A DNA stretch of 64,000 nucleotides. It comes from Stropharia rugosoannulata. Lineage: Eukaryota; Basidiomycota; Agaricomycetes; Agaricales; Strophariaceae. The notes beneath the pieces are model-generated. The model did no database searches, was not told the DNA's origin, and saw only the letters and a list, made by a program, of their open reading frames with translations. The stretch is taken from NCBI GenBank assembly GCA_028532985.1, contig JANCIK010000011.1, forward strand, positions 1,116,001 to 1,180,000, read 5' to 3'. Position numbers and translations under genes: made by a program. Shown here piece by piece: positions 1 through 11,038 of this stretch (positions are counted from its first letter, which is position 1; the number at the start of each line of letters is the position of its first letter).

Positions 1-3000
1 GTAAATTTGGTGTGGATCTAGCTGTGGAAATGCCAAATGTGTGTAATTTATTGTTTTATTATTATGCTCGATTTGCTAATGGTGATGCAGACCCTGTTCC
101 AGGAGAAAGATTACCTGAACGGACGATTTTTCCACAAACGATCGTTCTATCTTGCGACTATTGCATCTGCCATCCAGAAATCTAAGGAAATGGACGTCGA
201 AGTCGCGTATGAATCGCTGTCCGGAGATACCAGATTGACTAAGCTGGTCCTTGTGCCTAGAGATAGTACGTCTTGCACAAATTCGTGACGCATACATTCT
301 CAATTTGTTTCAGACGATTCCCCGCGTAATTTTACGAAACTGAACGCCAAAGTTTGTATCATCCCAGTTTTAGCCACAAACTCCCCTATTCCCTTACACC
401 GACTTTCACCTTCGCACTCCAATATCCGCGTACACAACGCAGCAGACAGTAAAAACCAGGGAGCACAATCATCCACTCAACTACCTAGTCCATATTACAA
501 CAATTCCATTTTGCGCACTATGACTCCGAAATACCAGCTTCTTGCGATACACGAACTCCAAAAAGAATGTCCTGCCTTCTCTGATGCTCTAACTCTGCTG
601 CGGGTGTGGGCAAATCAACGTGGCTACAGCGAAGGTAGCAGGATGTGTGTTCGCGGATTTGAAGGAGCGGGACCATGGTGGTGGTCTATTCTGGCCCTGC
701 TTCTCAATGGGGAGGAACGACGACCAGGCGCTACCAAAGCCAACAAACGGAAATCAGTCGGCCGGGGGCTGAGTTCGTATCAGCTCTTCAAAGCAGCTTT
801 GGAATTTCTTGGTGAGTATATATTTGTTTAGAGATCTGCTTTGACTCATTAAACGCAGCCAAGCATGACTGGCAGAATGAACCAGTTTTTGTAAGATCGG
901 CCGAGGGACATCGCGTAAATATCTCATTCACATTGAGTTCAACGATATCTAACATTGTACCTCAGTACGCCCCAGAAGAGTATAAAGTTCATGTTGATTC
1001 AGTGTTCGTCGATTCGGCATCGCTCACGAACCTTTTGGCCGGTGTCCCTCTAGGCTCCCTGGACCTGGTGAGCATCCGCATTGCCAATTCAATTTACAAA
1101 TTAATAATGCAATTAGCTACGATATGATGCATGCAAAACTCTCCAAGTACTTAATCAAGCTTCTTTTTCGGGAGATCCATTCACCAAGGTCTTTCTGAAA
1201 GATTGCCGTGAATTGAACACGCGCTTCGATGTTATCCTTCGGTAAGCTTAATTTCACCACTAAGTGTCGCCGAATCTCACGTTTGACCATCTCAGCGTCA
1301 ATGTTTCATCAGCCAGACCTCGTAGCACTTCTGCTCACCATACGATTGACATCGGTTCCCCTGCTAATGCTCTTCTCTCGTCCATGAATTCCCTTCTCCG
1401 TCAAGGCTTGGGTGATAGATCCCGCGCTGTGACCATCCTCCACCCGACATCTACTCCACGTGCTTTATCACTAGCACATCCGTCAAGTCCAGATACCATC
1501 TTTATAGGGATTGTGCACGATCCCCAACATGCATTTCGCCTGGTCGACCATGGCCCAGCAGCTGACTCTGACGATCAATCTGCCTTGGAGAAGTTCCGCC
1601 AGCTATGGGGCGACAAGTCGGAGCTGCGACGCTTCAAGGATGGTCGCATCATGGAGAGTGTTGTCTGGGAGGTCACCACAGCCGACGAAAGGGCACATGT
1701 TCCATCTATGGTTGTCCGTCATCTTCTGAAGCATCATTTCAATATCGAACAAGGCGATGTAGAAGTGTGGCAGACATCGTTCGACTCTCTCCTTCGCCTT
1801 CCGCAGTTAGTCTCGCGCGAGTACACAGGGTCGGGTATCTCTGCCGGTTTCAAGGGCGCATTGACAGCCTTCGACAATCTAGTAAAGGCAATCAAGAAGC
1901 TCGACGATGAACTGCCCTTGTCACTTCTGACTGTTTCACCGATATCAGACATGCTACGATACACGAGCGTCTTTAGTCCGGTTCCCCTTCCCATTACCAT
2001 TGCTTCACACCTGCCTCAAAATGCTCGGTATCTCGCCCCTATTGACATCGTACTTGAATTTGAGAAATCGTCAAGGTGGCCAGACAATCTCAAAGCGGTT
2101 CAGGCTATCAAACTCGCGTTTTTTGAAAAGATTTCTACGGCATTAATGGAGTCTGTACCTGGACTGGTCGCAAAAGTGGTCACAGGAGACTACATCCAGA
2201 ACTCCTTAATTAAGGACAAAGCTTACATGGAAGTCATTACACCCGAAGGTTGGGCATTTTCGGCGCGCATCTGGCATGATAGGGAGATCACACTGCTGGA
2301 CCAGGTCATCGGAGGCAAGGCCAATGCGCTACCTCACATAGTGACCAAAGGCGAAAAGAAAAAGTCTGTGGAGTATTATGAAGCGCTGGAAGCAAAGGAG
2401 GTTTACATGCGCAGATTCATTCACGCACCGAGGCACCACCGGGCAATAGCTACTCTCGCACATCACTATTCGGCATTCCCTGGAACTGTACGCCTCGTCA
2501 AACGGTGGCTGGCCTCACATTGGATTTTTCAGGGTCACATTAGCGACGAGCTGGTCGAGCTTATCTGCGCGTCTTTCTTTGTGGAAAGCGGGCGGACCGT
2601 GACGAGCACGGTGGACGAGGAGAAGACCATCCGAGATCTCGTGCCGGCAAGCAAGGAACGCGGGTTCGCGTGCGTTGTACAATTCCTGAAGGAGTGGAAG
2701 TGGGAGGAAGGACTATTTGTTCCGTTATATGGACCAGATGCTACCCTTGGAACCAACTCTCCTTCGAGCCCTCCCAAGTTGAGCGCATCGAGTGTTTGGA
2801 AGGTGACAACGGAGCTTGACAAAGAGGGCCATATTTGGACGCACCAAGGTCCTGACTTGGTAGTCGCTCACCGTATTCGAGCGCTAGCTAACGCTACCTG
2901 GTACTGCCTGCAGGGCGTGGAGTCAGCGGGACTGAACGTCAAGGTGGGTCGGTGTAACGCTTTAAATTTTGCCCGGGGTCTCATCGCTCAACTTTTGCAC

Positions 3001-3572
3001 ATAGTCCATGTTCATGCATCCTACGGATGACTATAACGTCCTTCTTCAGCTCGACCCGTCGGTGCTGCCGCGATACCTGCACAATGTCGCCGCCGACTCT
3101 GACCTATTAACAAAACGCGGAAAATATGCGAACAAAACGTCCGAAGAGACTGTCGCACTCATGCCCGGCTTCGATCCTGCGAGGATGTTCTTCGATGATC
3201 TACAGGTGGGTTCCTAGTTATGCCTCATACAAAAACGACCTTTGCTAACGACTGTCCTAGCGCATATATGAGGACACCCTAAAATTCTTTTACGATCCCC
3301 TGGGCGGAGACAAAATAGGAGCCGTCTGGGATCCTAGTTTGAGAGATGCTCGTTCATTCAGAGTTTTGGGCGGCTTCTCTAGCATACCCGTGGAAAAAGT
3401 GAGGACCATCATGCCTTTATACACGATCCCACCTGAATATGCTGACATATAATTTTAGGAGAATGGAAAACCAAAAGACAAGAGTATGGTCAATCTCAAC
3501 CAATCTGCAGTAATCGCAGAGATTGAACGCCTTGGCACCGGCATCGTGAGGCAGATCACCTTGACAAACTAA
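1..3572 (+). CDS. UTP22: U3 snoRNP protein Utp22 / NOL6 (Nrap), 5' truncated
   Basis: This is the C-terminal part of the nucleolar U3-associated protein Utp22 (animal NOL6/Nrap), a nucleotidyltransferase-fold protein of the small-subunit processome that acts in 18S pre-rRNA maturation. The first partial exon ends at 38 and reads LAVEMPN, continuing at 91 into LFQEKDYLNGRFFHKR, a typical Nrap stretch. Later blocks are LLRVWANQRGYSEG (about 590-650) and FRQLWGDKSELRRFKDGRI (about 1595-1650), the family hallmark where the substrate loop of the second nucleotidyltransferase-like domain lies. The largest exon spans about 1264-2950; further small exons follow, with introns near 2944-3008, 3206-3261 and 3400-3460. 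The protein ends VRQITLTN at 3572. The start lies left of the window. Identification is from remembered family sequence and is strong; individual splice sites were chosen by frame. Confidence 0.93.
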
Positions 3573-3898
3573 TTTCTTCATAGAAATAAATGTATTTAGT
3601 TGGATGTTATCTTCCTAAGACAATAAGTCCTTGAAGACAGGCGGTAGGAGCATATTAGCACGCATGCAGTAACCACTGACACTGGACCAAAGAATGAGAG
3701 CCGTTCAGTTTGTAGGAAGTCGCAAAAAAAAAATCAAATAATTGTTGGTAATGTATCATATTACTATTAGAGACAGCATAACTGAGTAGAGGTGATGAAA
3801 ATCGCATGAAAAGTGAGTGGTTTTTCTGCGCGATGGCTGATGTCCATGCAAGTGGTACAACAAACCCACTACAACCTTGTCCCGGAGTCCAACAGGAT
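3573..3898. other. Convergent 3' intergenic gap
   Basis: Short gap between the 3' ends of the convergent UTP22 and DUF2358-like genes. It must hold both 3' untranslated regions and terminators. I see no coding exon; a 133-codon reading frame on the minus strand that overlaps it runs out of frame through the last exon of the neighbour. Confidence 0.6.
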
Positions 3899-5067
3899 TC
3901 ACTCACTCTTGCCGGAATTAGTCGCTGTGTGCTCCTTGAAAGCGGCCCCGTTAGGTAAGTTAGGTCGAGGTCCCTGATTCCATCGCAATAGTTTCCCGAA
4001 TGTTGAGCTAAGAGAATCGTACACAGCTTGGTGAGGTGCAGGGTGGATTGAATCAATAATATGCTCTTGAATAAGACCTGTTATCGGAGAGAAAGTGTAC
4101 GTTGATTGTCTTTAAGGATAAGAAGCGTTAAAATTGAGCAGCAAGCAGGTAGTGGAGCAATAATACGTACACCTCCCATTCTGCCGGCTTCCGACTGACG
4201 CGTGCTATGCCCGTTACTGTCTGGCGTACAACGACGCTCTTGTCACGCGTCCTCGACGTTTTCAACCCTGTTCCCGACGATGTGGAGAATGATGTGCTTG
4301 GGTATGCATTAACAACCATTTTCGAGAGTGTAATTGTGAGGTCTGAGTAGAGCGCGTTCATCGTGTGGCGGACTACGCCCGATGAGGCAACGTAAAGCTG
4401 GATGCCTGATTTTGATGAGGTATGATGTCATTTATGAACCGGACGGACATACCATCAATGCGGAAAGTTGTTGGGAAGGGGGAGGGGAGTTCAAGTGGTG
4501 GGGTGTAGGAGAGGCGGATATTTGGACTATAAATAGGTTCGTCGTCGTCTTGGAGGGTGTATTGTTCGAAAATGTGGAGGTTCAGGTTGGTAAGGGGGGT
4601 AGAAGTGGGAGTGCGCGGAGTACCAGAGCCCTTGCTAATGGATGTGATGAGACCGGTACTGAAGAATTCAGGAATGGTTTCCTGGAGAACAAATATTGCC
4701 CGCCCTGAAGCACATGTAATTAGCGTCATGATTCTGGAAGAGAAAATAAGACACGCTACAGACCTGTCCGTATTTCCCATTCGCCATCAGAAAGTTCGAG
4801 GGGTGTCTCAGGCTCTATATCTGGAGGTGGTTGAGGCGAATCGCTATTAAGTGCAAAGCTAGTTACGCCTCTACGAAAGGTGATATGGACATAGTGGCCA
4901 GACGAAGTTGCGGGATGTCGGAAAGGGGAGAGAGATTTTCTGGAAGGTTTGGCCGATGTCAGGGTTCGGTGTCCCGATGCTACATTAGCATTCGAGCGAT
5001 GCGCAAGTTTAAATGGGATCGAATTCGTGCATATGCGTCTATTGAACATGTCGTGGTGACAATTCAA
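3899..5067 (-). CDS. Probable mitochondrial DUF2358 / C6orf136-like protein
   Basis: Four exons read on the minus strand: 5067(or 5049)-4764, 4704-4453, 4405-4171 and 4109-3899. From the ATG at 5049 they give 327 residues and from 5067, 333. The N-terminus (MFNRRICTNSIPFKLAHRS) is basic and free of acidic residues, as in a mitochondrial presequence. The conserved core is RTGRAIFVLQETIPEFFS, then EPIYSPNIRLSYTPP, a short helix with ASSGVVRHTMNALYSDL, and the C-terminal STYTFSPITGLIQEH followed by DSIHPAPHQAVYDSL. This order (helix, strand with YSP/D, loop, YxDL, terminal strands) resembles the NTF2-like DUF2358 family that includes human C6orf136. I infer that family rather than prove it, and no reaction is known to me. 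It is divergent in direction from nothing nearby: PSF1 follows on the same strand upstream. Confidence 0.72.
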
Positions 5068-5206
5068 GTGAAGACGCGTGGTTCGTTCCGGGTCCGATTG
5101 TTCACGGCACCAGGCATGCCGGGGACAGGAGAGCGTTGTTTGGCAACAATGTAATTTCCAAATAAGCCTCCGATCGGAAATACCCCGAAACGATTACCTC
5201 CATGAT

Positions 5207-5806
5207 TCAGTAGACCTCTTCCAGGTAGCCTTGGACGATGAGATGCTCGATATCGGCTCTGCGCACCACATAGCGTTCTCCCTTACGAAAGTTGATGGAT
5301 CCCAACTCCGTCTCTATCACCCCGCAATCCCTGACGACGTAGACTGTGACATTGAGATCTTTCGGAGGATTCGTGATGCTGGCCGTGATATCCAGCTCAT
5401 GAGAGAACTGGGAGCGAAATTCCATAACAGAGCTGTTGTATTGCCGAAGATAGTCCACTTCGTGTGGCGAAAGCTTGCTACGGATGTCCTGACGCGATAG
5501 AATGTGCGGAAGAGCCCCGCCAACAGCCCAGTACATATCCCGAAGACGATCGAGACGATGCGAATGGTACGCCAACAGACAACGTTTGTTCCTATTGATC
5601 GCGGTCTGCGTTATGAGCAGAGCTGGGGGCGGTCCTTGGCCCTCTATGATCATGGCGTCAATGGCTTTCTCGAGATCACGTTGTTCGCGGATGATAGATA
5701 GGACAAGGGAGTCGTTATACTTCAGCAGGGTATCCGTCTGGGTCGATCGGCGCGATTCCATTACAAGTTGTGTAGCGAGCTCGCCATATTGACGCGTTTC
5801 GCTCAT
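5207..5806 (-). CDS. PSF1: GINS complex subunit Psf1
   Basis: Intronless 199-residue reading frame. Psf1 is one of four subunits of GINS, which joins Mcm2-7 and Cdc45 to form the CMG replicative helicase in the nucleus. The start YGELATQLVMESRR and the following LLKYNDSLVLSIIREQRDL match the A-domain helices of the family; KRCLLAYHSHRLDRLRD with the next block YWAVGG is the most conserved Psf1 signature. The C-terminal B-domain is present (VRDCGVIETELGSINF, RKGERYVVRRADIEHLI), a part that is mobile in the human complex. Length fits the usual 195-210 residues, so the gene appears complete. The absence of introns is unusual against its intron-rich neighbours. Identification is strong by remembered motif. 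Confidence 0.95.
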   Translation of the reverse strand: MSETRQYGELATQLVMESRRSTQTDTLLKYNDSLVLSIIREQRDLEKAIDAMIIEGQGPPPALLITQTAINRNKRCLLAYHSHRLDRLRDMYWAVGGALPHILSRQDIRSKLSPHEVDYLRQYNSSVMEFRSQFSHELDITASITNPPKDLNVTVYVVRDCGVIETELGSINFRKGERYVVRRADIEHLIVQGYLEEVY

Positions 5807-6346
5807 CGTCGTTCACTATGAAGAGTATGTCACGATTTGTGACACGACGCGTTGACTTGATTGTCACATAATCATACCGCTGCTTGCTTCCTGCCTTGTT
5901 CCTGCCAGTTGCCTCAACGTTGCTTGTTGGTTGTTTGACAGTTGCTTTCAAGTCATTTATACCACCGTGCGAAGACGCTTTAGCTCAGAAAAATATCCCG
6001 ATGAAATCTCAATCAGGCTCGATAAAGCAACAATGAAGCAACATAATTTTCAAGTTGTTTTCAAGCATGAACTCAGGTAGAATTTGGCGCAATTTTGATG
6101 TTATCAAAGTGAGCCATGTCTGGTTCCAATGCCCGCCTGGTTCCTCCTGGCCAGCAAGTGGTGTATAACTAAAGCCACTTTTCAAGATGCGTAAATATAG
6201 CCTCAAAGCCACCATGTGTTTATGTCGTGGCCTAGGCGGTTGCGGCTCGCATGGAAAAATAAATGGACCTCTCTTTGTGCAAGAGCTTCGATCTGCTACG
6301 TTACGTAGACCTCAGGAAGAAAGTAGACGCTCATCTGCCTCTTAAT
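5807..6346. promoter_or_regulatory. Divergent intergenic region between PSF1 and the DUF1996 gene
   Basis: About 540 bases separate the diverging start codons of PSF1 (minus) and the secreted DUF1996 gene (plus), so both promoters must lie here. I see no exon-like coding in it and no confident core-promoter element. Confidence 0.5.
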
Positions 6347-8399
6347 ATGCTGCGCCTCAAGATGATATCGCACCCCCTTCTATTTATCACACTCTTACCT
6401 TATAATCCCGCTGCCGCATGGTTTAGAGTGGCATGCAGCACCACCCCTGTAGTTCAAGGTACGTACTTGCGTTTCATTCTGTAAACTTATTTACCAAATC
6501 GAATAGAGAGATTAGACCCTATCGTATCGCCAGGGATTTTGCCATCCAACCATGTCCATGTACGCAACTTCGCCTATTGGTGAATATGAATATTTCTTTG
6601 AAACCTGACCCGCGAATTGCTGTTATACAGACGGTACACGGATCAAACAGTAAATTTCTACAGGTTCTGCCCTGACGATGAATTTAAAACAATATCGCTA
6701 GTGTTTTCTGCGAACAGCACATATGACATTCTTCGCACGTCTACTTGTTCGAATTGCCAGGTGCTACAGGTCTCGTATCTCGATTTTCTACCTTTGCATA
6801 TACTTCGCTGATGCTTCCTTGTCTGATCATGGTAGGATGCATCAAACTACTGTAAGCAATGCCACCCTGTTGGGACTTGACTTTATAACTTCTGTTTACC
6901 AGGGTTCTCCAAACTTTACCTTCACGATCCCCAAACTGGTCTTTTTGAGGCTGTTCCAAACGGCGGTAAGCACTTAATGTATGCTTTTCCTACTTCCCTT
7001 CTTATCTTGGTTGACCCGTTAGGCCTTCTGGTTTATTATGAAAACAGAGGGAACGGGGACGTTAGCAACGGGGGACCTGGACTAAAGGCATTTCCTGCAG
7101 GCCTGAAGATGATTAGTGGGGACCCCACTAGGCGTTCGCGGAAGTATGTTTTTTTAACAGAATGACATGACTTGAGAGCTCAAACCAGAACGCATAGATT
7201 TACCCCTGGCGAAGGATCACAGGGAGAGTTGGCAGAACGTGCGATTGAGTGGGAGTGCCTCAGGTATACGACGACGACTGGCTACAACAGTGCATCTCCT
7301 GGAGGTAAGCTGTTTTATATAACCATTCTAGCACACATGTGCATTGGATTCTGACTTTGTTACAGCGGCCGGATTCCCAACGACTGACTGCGAAGTTCGT
7401 TTTTTTCCCCTATATGAAAATCTCATCGCTAACATCCTACTTAGGCTGGCTTAAATGCCCGGATACATTTGCCTGCTTGTTGGGATGGCGTAGTGCGTGA
7501 ATCAATTAGCGATCTGAACTGGATAGGGGTCTGAAAGGAGTACAGAACCTAGACTCAGAGGATCATGTCTCTCACACGGCATTCCTATCCGACTTGGATA
7601 ATGGGGAGTGCCCACCCACGCATCCGGTCCCATTAATGAAGCTTTTATTTGAGGTAAGCTAAGACACGTATATATGAGGAAACTGTTTGACGCCCGGATA
7701 GGTCACCTGGGACGTTCATTCCATGGCATCGAGGTGGGACCCGTCTAAGGATAAATGGCCTTTCGTCTGGTGTAGGCTATTCCGGTCTGACCTTTTTACT
7801 TTCATCTAATTGACGCATATATCCAGCAACTGGGTATGACTGCAAAACACCTATTAACTATGTACAAGACTTCCTGACATAACGACCAGTGATCCTACTG
7901 GATATTCATGGCATGGCGACTTTCAAAACGGCTGGGACACAGGGTGAGCCCTGTGTATCATAATAACTCATAATACATTGCATATCGTCTCGTCTAGCGT
8001 TCTGCAAAATGCGATTGACCAATGCAATAATCCCAATAACCCAACTGGGTCAGGAATCACAGAAGCGTGCTCTTTCCTTACCGTTGTCAATGCCTCCCAG
8101 GTGGCGCAATGTCAAATCGCGCCCACAGTAAACGAAGCTGTGGAAGGACAATTAACTGCTTTACCGGGGTAAGAACGCCGTCTGGAGGATACAATCATTG
8201 ACTGATTTTGATCTTCTGTCTTGCTCGTAGCTGTAATCCCTTGCAATTCGGCCCAGAAAATGCGGTGCTGCTGACTGAGGGCGTCAATTGTTCTCAAATC
8301 TCACCTAGTATCAGCGCAGGATATACTATGTATGAATTCCGAGGAAAACATATGTCCTGGATGGCATCAGCTTTGGCAATCATCGCTCTGATCCTCTAA
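6347..8399 (+). CDS. Secreted DUF1996 domain protein, 16 exons with microexons
   Basis: DUF1996 proteins are secreted fungal proteins of unknown function, often joined to WSC domains. I reconstruct exons 6347-6458, 6507-6559, 6631-6649, 6702-6769, 6836-6851, 6903-6965, 7023-7143, 7189-7304, 7366-7394, 7445-7492, 7546-7653, 7702-7771, 7827-7833, 7890-7943, 7998-8168 and 8231-8399, 407 residues in all. A signal peptide precedes AAAWFRVACST. Family blocks appear in order: ERLDPIVSPGILPSNHVH, TSTCSNCQ, YLHDPQTGLFEAVPNGG, GLKMISGDPTRRS, LNARIHLPACWDGVNLDS, VTWDVHSMASRW, GDPTGYSWHGDFQNGWDTG and ALPGCNPLQFGPENA. The C-terminus after SAGYTMYE is hydrophobic (MASALAIIALIL), possibly a GPI signal. There is no WSC domain. 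Exon 13 is only seven bases. The alternative start is 6362. Confidence 0.88.
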
Positions 8400-8594
8400 T
8401 TGTTGTTAGCGACCTTTCTCATATTTATTTGCGTGTTTTTTTTTTTACGTACAGTAATCTATTTAATCGTAGTAAAATGCCGATGCTGTACTACAAAATC
8501 TCGGTCTGGTTCACAAGAAAATTACAACAAGAAGTGGTGACGAATACACAGTTCAATCCGTAAATATACACTGTTACGGCTTTTCTATCGATTA

Positions 8595-10509
8595 TTAGAG
8601 CATCCCTGTCCACGTTTCAATCAGATCGATAATGCAGGACCCATTGATAGGGATGTATTGCTTCGTGATCATTTTGATGACTTCCTGAGCCACCACACCA
8701 CCTAGGAGAGCTGCGGTGTTTGGCAGATCGGCAGTCGGTGCACGAACACTGAGAAGGATTGGTCAGTAGATAATAAGGCAATTGTGAGAAGAAACCATAC
8801 AGTTCTCCGATAGCTGCCTCGAGCTCTCTCGCAAATATCTCTTGCGGAGAGTCGTCATCAGTAACCGAATCCTCATTTGATTGGAAGGGGAAGAGCGTCT
8901 GCACTTCCTGTTCCAGTGCTTCTACTGTCGGCTCCAGTGCTGTGCCAACCGGCTGCTTCGCTGCATGTGCAAACAACGCGCTGAGGGCAAGATGCAGTGC
9001 AAGCTGCTTTGGCGCCGTTTCAAGCGTAGCTGCTGTGAAAAGAAAATACCATCAATGACGGTGTATCATGCGAACAATAGGAAAAAGTACGTGCCCAACG
9101 CGGACGGTTCCTCGTCGATCGTACCCCACTTCTTCCCCCGCAGAAGTTTGAGTGCATGTGAATTTCTGACAAAAGAGTCGACTGTGTCGTCGTCGATCGG
9201 GATTTGCAGATAGGTCTTGAAAGTCGCTTTCTCCTCCTCGGCACGCGTCTTGTACAGTTGCTGTAGGTGGATGTAGCGGTTCGTGTCGGCCTTCATGTCG
9301 GGCAATGTGCTATTGACCGGGAGAGTGTGTGAGGGTTGCTCGTCAACAAAACACTTCAGTGCATGGAGGAGGTGGAAGAACGGGGGCGAGGTTGGCGTAA
9401 GGGAGAGGGTCTTGGGGTCTTCCAGGAGCTCACGAATATCGAAAGGAACCGTGGTCTTTGCCCATGCGCGATAGGCCTGCGCTTCAGCCTCGTCAAAGTT
9501 CTCCTCATCCACTTTCTTACGCATTGAACGAATGCTTCGTTTGAATTCCTGCTGTTCTGCGTAGTTCGCAGGTGGTTGGCCGTTATGCTGTCAAGCGTGT
9601 TAGACATATGCATGCTCAAACACAATGACCTTACCGATTTCTTCCAGTCTTCGAGTAAACGAACAAGGATGATCACATATGGAACATGACCATGATCTGT
9701 AACATCCATGTTCTCAAAATCAAGCGAAGTTGCATACTCGAGGAGGGCAGGGAATGGCTTATCGATCCGCAAAGATGCAGGCGTTTCAGAGTGAGTTTCA
9801 ATGACTGTAAATCGGTGAGTTGGCGAAGTATATCAGTAGATGTAGTCGCGCACCTGCATGCTCGTGATACTGAATATAAGCCTCTGCCACAAATCCTGCC
9901 GATCTCACAACCACCAAAGGAGGATTTGACTCGTCTTCCCATAGGAAGGTCGCGAGCTGGTCCAGTAACCCCGCGTCTTGGTTATGTGCTATCACGATGG
10001 TGAAATCCGATAGCCAGGCTTTGTCATTCGCAAGGATGTCCTGCAAGCTTCGTTTGTCCGCTTTTCCCTCCACTCCCTCGTTGAGCTCCACTAGCAGCCT
10101 CACAGTCTCCTCCGCACGCGACTTGCCGATGCTCGAAGGGCCCTCAAGGAAGAAGTTGTTCCCCGCATCTTCCGCAGTCACCGTCTGGGGATCGAGGATA
10201 GTAAAGTGTCCAACACCAGGCAGAACGAGATTTTTGAGTATGGACGTTGAAGTCGCGCTGCCTGATATGACTAGAATTCGCGCAGACTCAAGGGCGTTTT
10301 GCCCTGACGCCGCCCACAATCTAGCTGAAGATCAGACCGTTGTTTCCATAGCTGGTGCAATAAATACCTTAGTTGGCGATCATATCGCCGTGTCTTGTTG
10401 TCTGGAGCTGCACTATCTGCATAATGAGAATACGGCAGCGAATGAGGAGCACAAAAACGCACTCTAAAGTCACCGCTGTTGTGACTGATTCTACGTCTTG
10501 GCTGCCCAT
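8595..10509 (-). CDS. ULA1: NEDD8-activating enzyme E1 regulatory subunit
   Basis: ULA1 (animal NAE1/APPBP1) pairs with UBA3 to activate the ubiquitin-like protein NEDD8/Rub1 for cullin modification. The start is MGSQDVESV at 10509. After an intron comes PDNKTRRYDRQLRLWAASG, the characteristic N-terminus of E1-like adenylation folds, followed by LVLPGVGHFTILDP and VTAEDAGNNFFLE. Middle blocks include FTIVIAHNQ, VVRSAGFVAEAYIQ, DHGHVPYVIILVRLLEDWKK and FDEAEAQAYRAWAKT. The C-terminus is recognisable as LPNTAALLGGVVAQEVIK (through an intron near 8750-8800) and ends DLIETWTGML at 8595. As in the family, it carries half of the adenylation unit and no catalytic cysteine domain of the UBA3 kind. 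At least six short introns interrupt it; not every junction was fixed. Confidence 0.92.
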
Positions 10510-11038
10510 TCTGGGATGTTTGTTAAAGAGTAAGTAATTGTGTTTGAACGGGAAATGAATTTCCAATGAGTTTCAGCTGATTTAAGTGTCGTAGTCGTGT
10601 GGGTAAGCAGTGTTAGTAGTAGAAAGTCGGTGTAGAGGCGCTCAGGAGGCGCTTGCCGCGAGTCGCTGAGCAATTGACATTTGTCATCAACGTGATTCAA
10701 CATATATTGGCGCGTTGTTGGCGCGCTTGACTCATGCTTACCTACTTCCAATACCCACATTTTTTAACTTTAGTAGTAACTCGTGCCACGGGATACGACC
10801 GGCTCAGAATCCCTTTAGCTGAGAAAAGGAGTCTCTAACGTGTTCCAAGTCGTTTCCAGCTTCCAAAAAAATTCCCAAAGTCTTGCCAAAGTCAACGAAA
10901 AAGTTAGCAAAATTGCAGCAAAGTTTCTCAAGACTCAATAGTCAAGACCTCAGATTTGACACTCGTTCGGAATCTCCAGCGACTCGATACACCAGACACA
11001 ATATAACTTTCCTCTGAAGTGTTTACCCTCGTTATAAT
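10510..11038. promoter_or_regulatory. Divergent intergenic region between ULA1 and F-box gene
   Basis: About 530 bases between diverging start codons, so both promoters lie here. No coding exon recognised. The stretch 10850-10930 is rich in A and repeats short CAAAGT-like words, but nothing I can name. Confidence 0.45.

Noticed and set aside
3655..4056. 133-codon minus-strand frame
   Set aside because: It overlaps the last exon of the DUF2358-like gene in another frame; the spliced reading keeps family sequence, this one does not.
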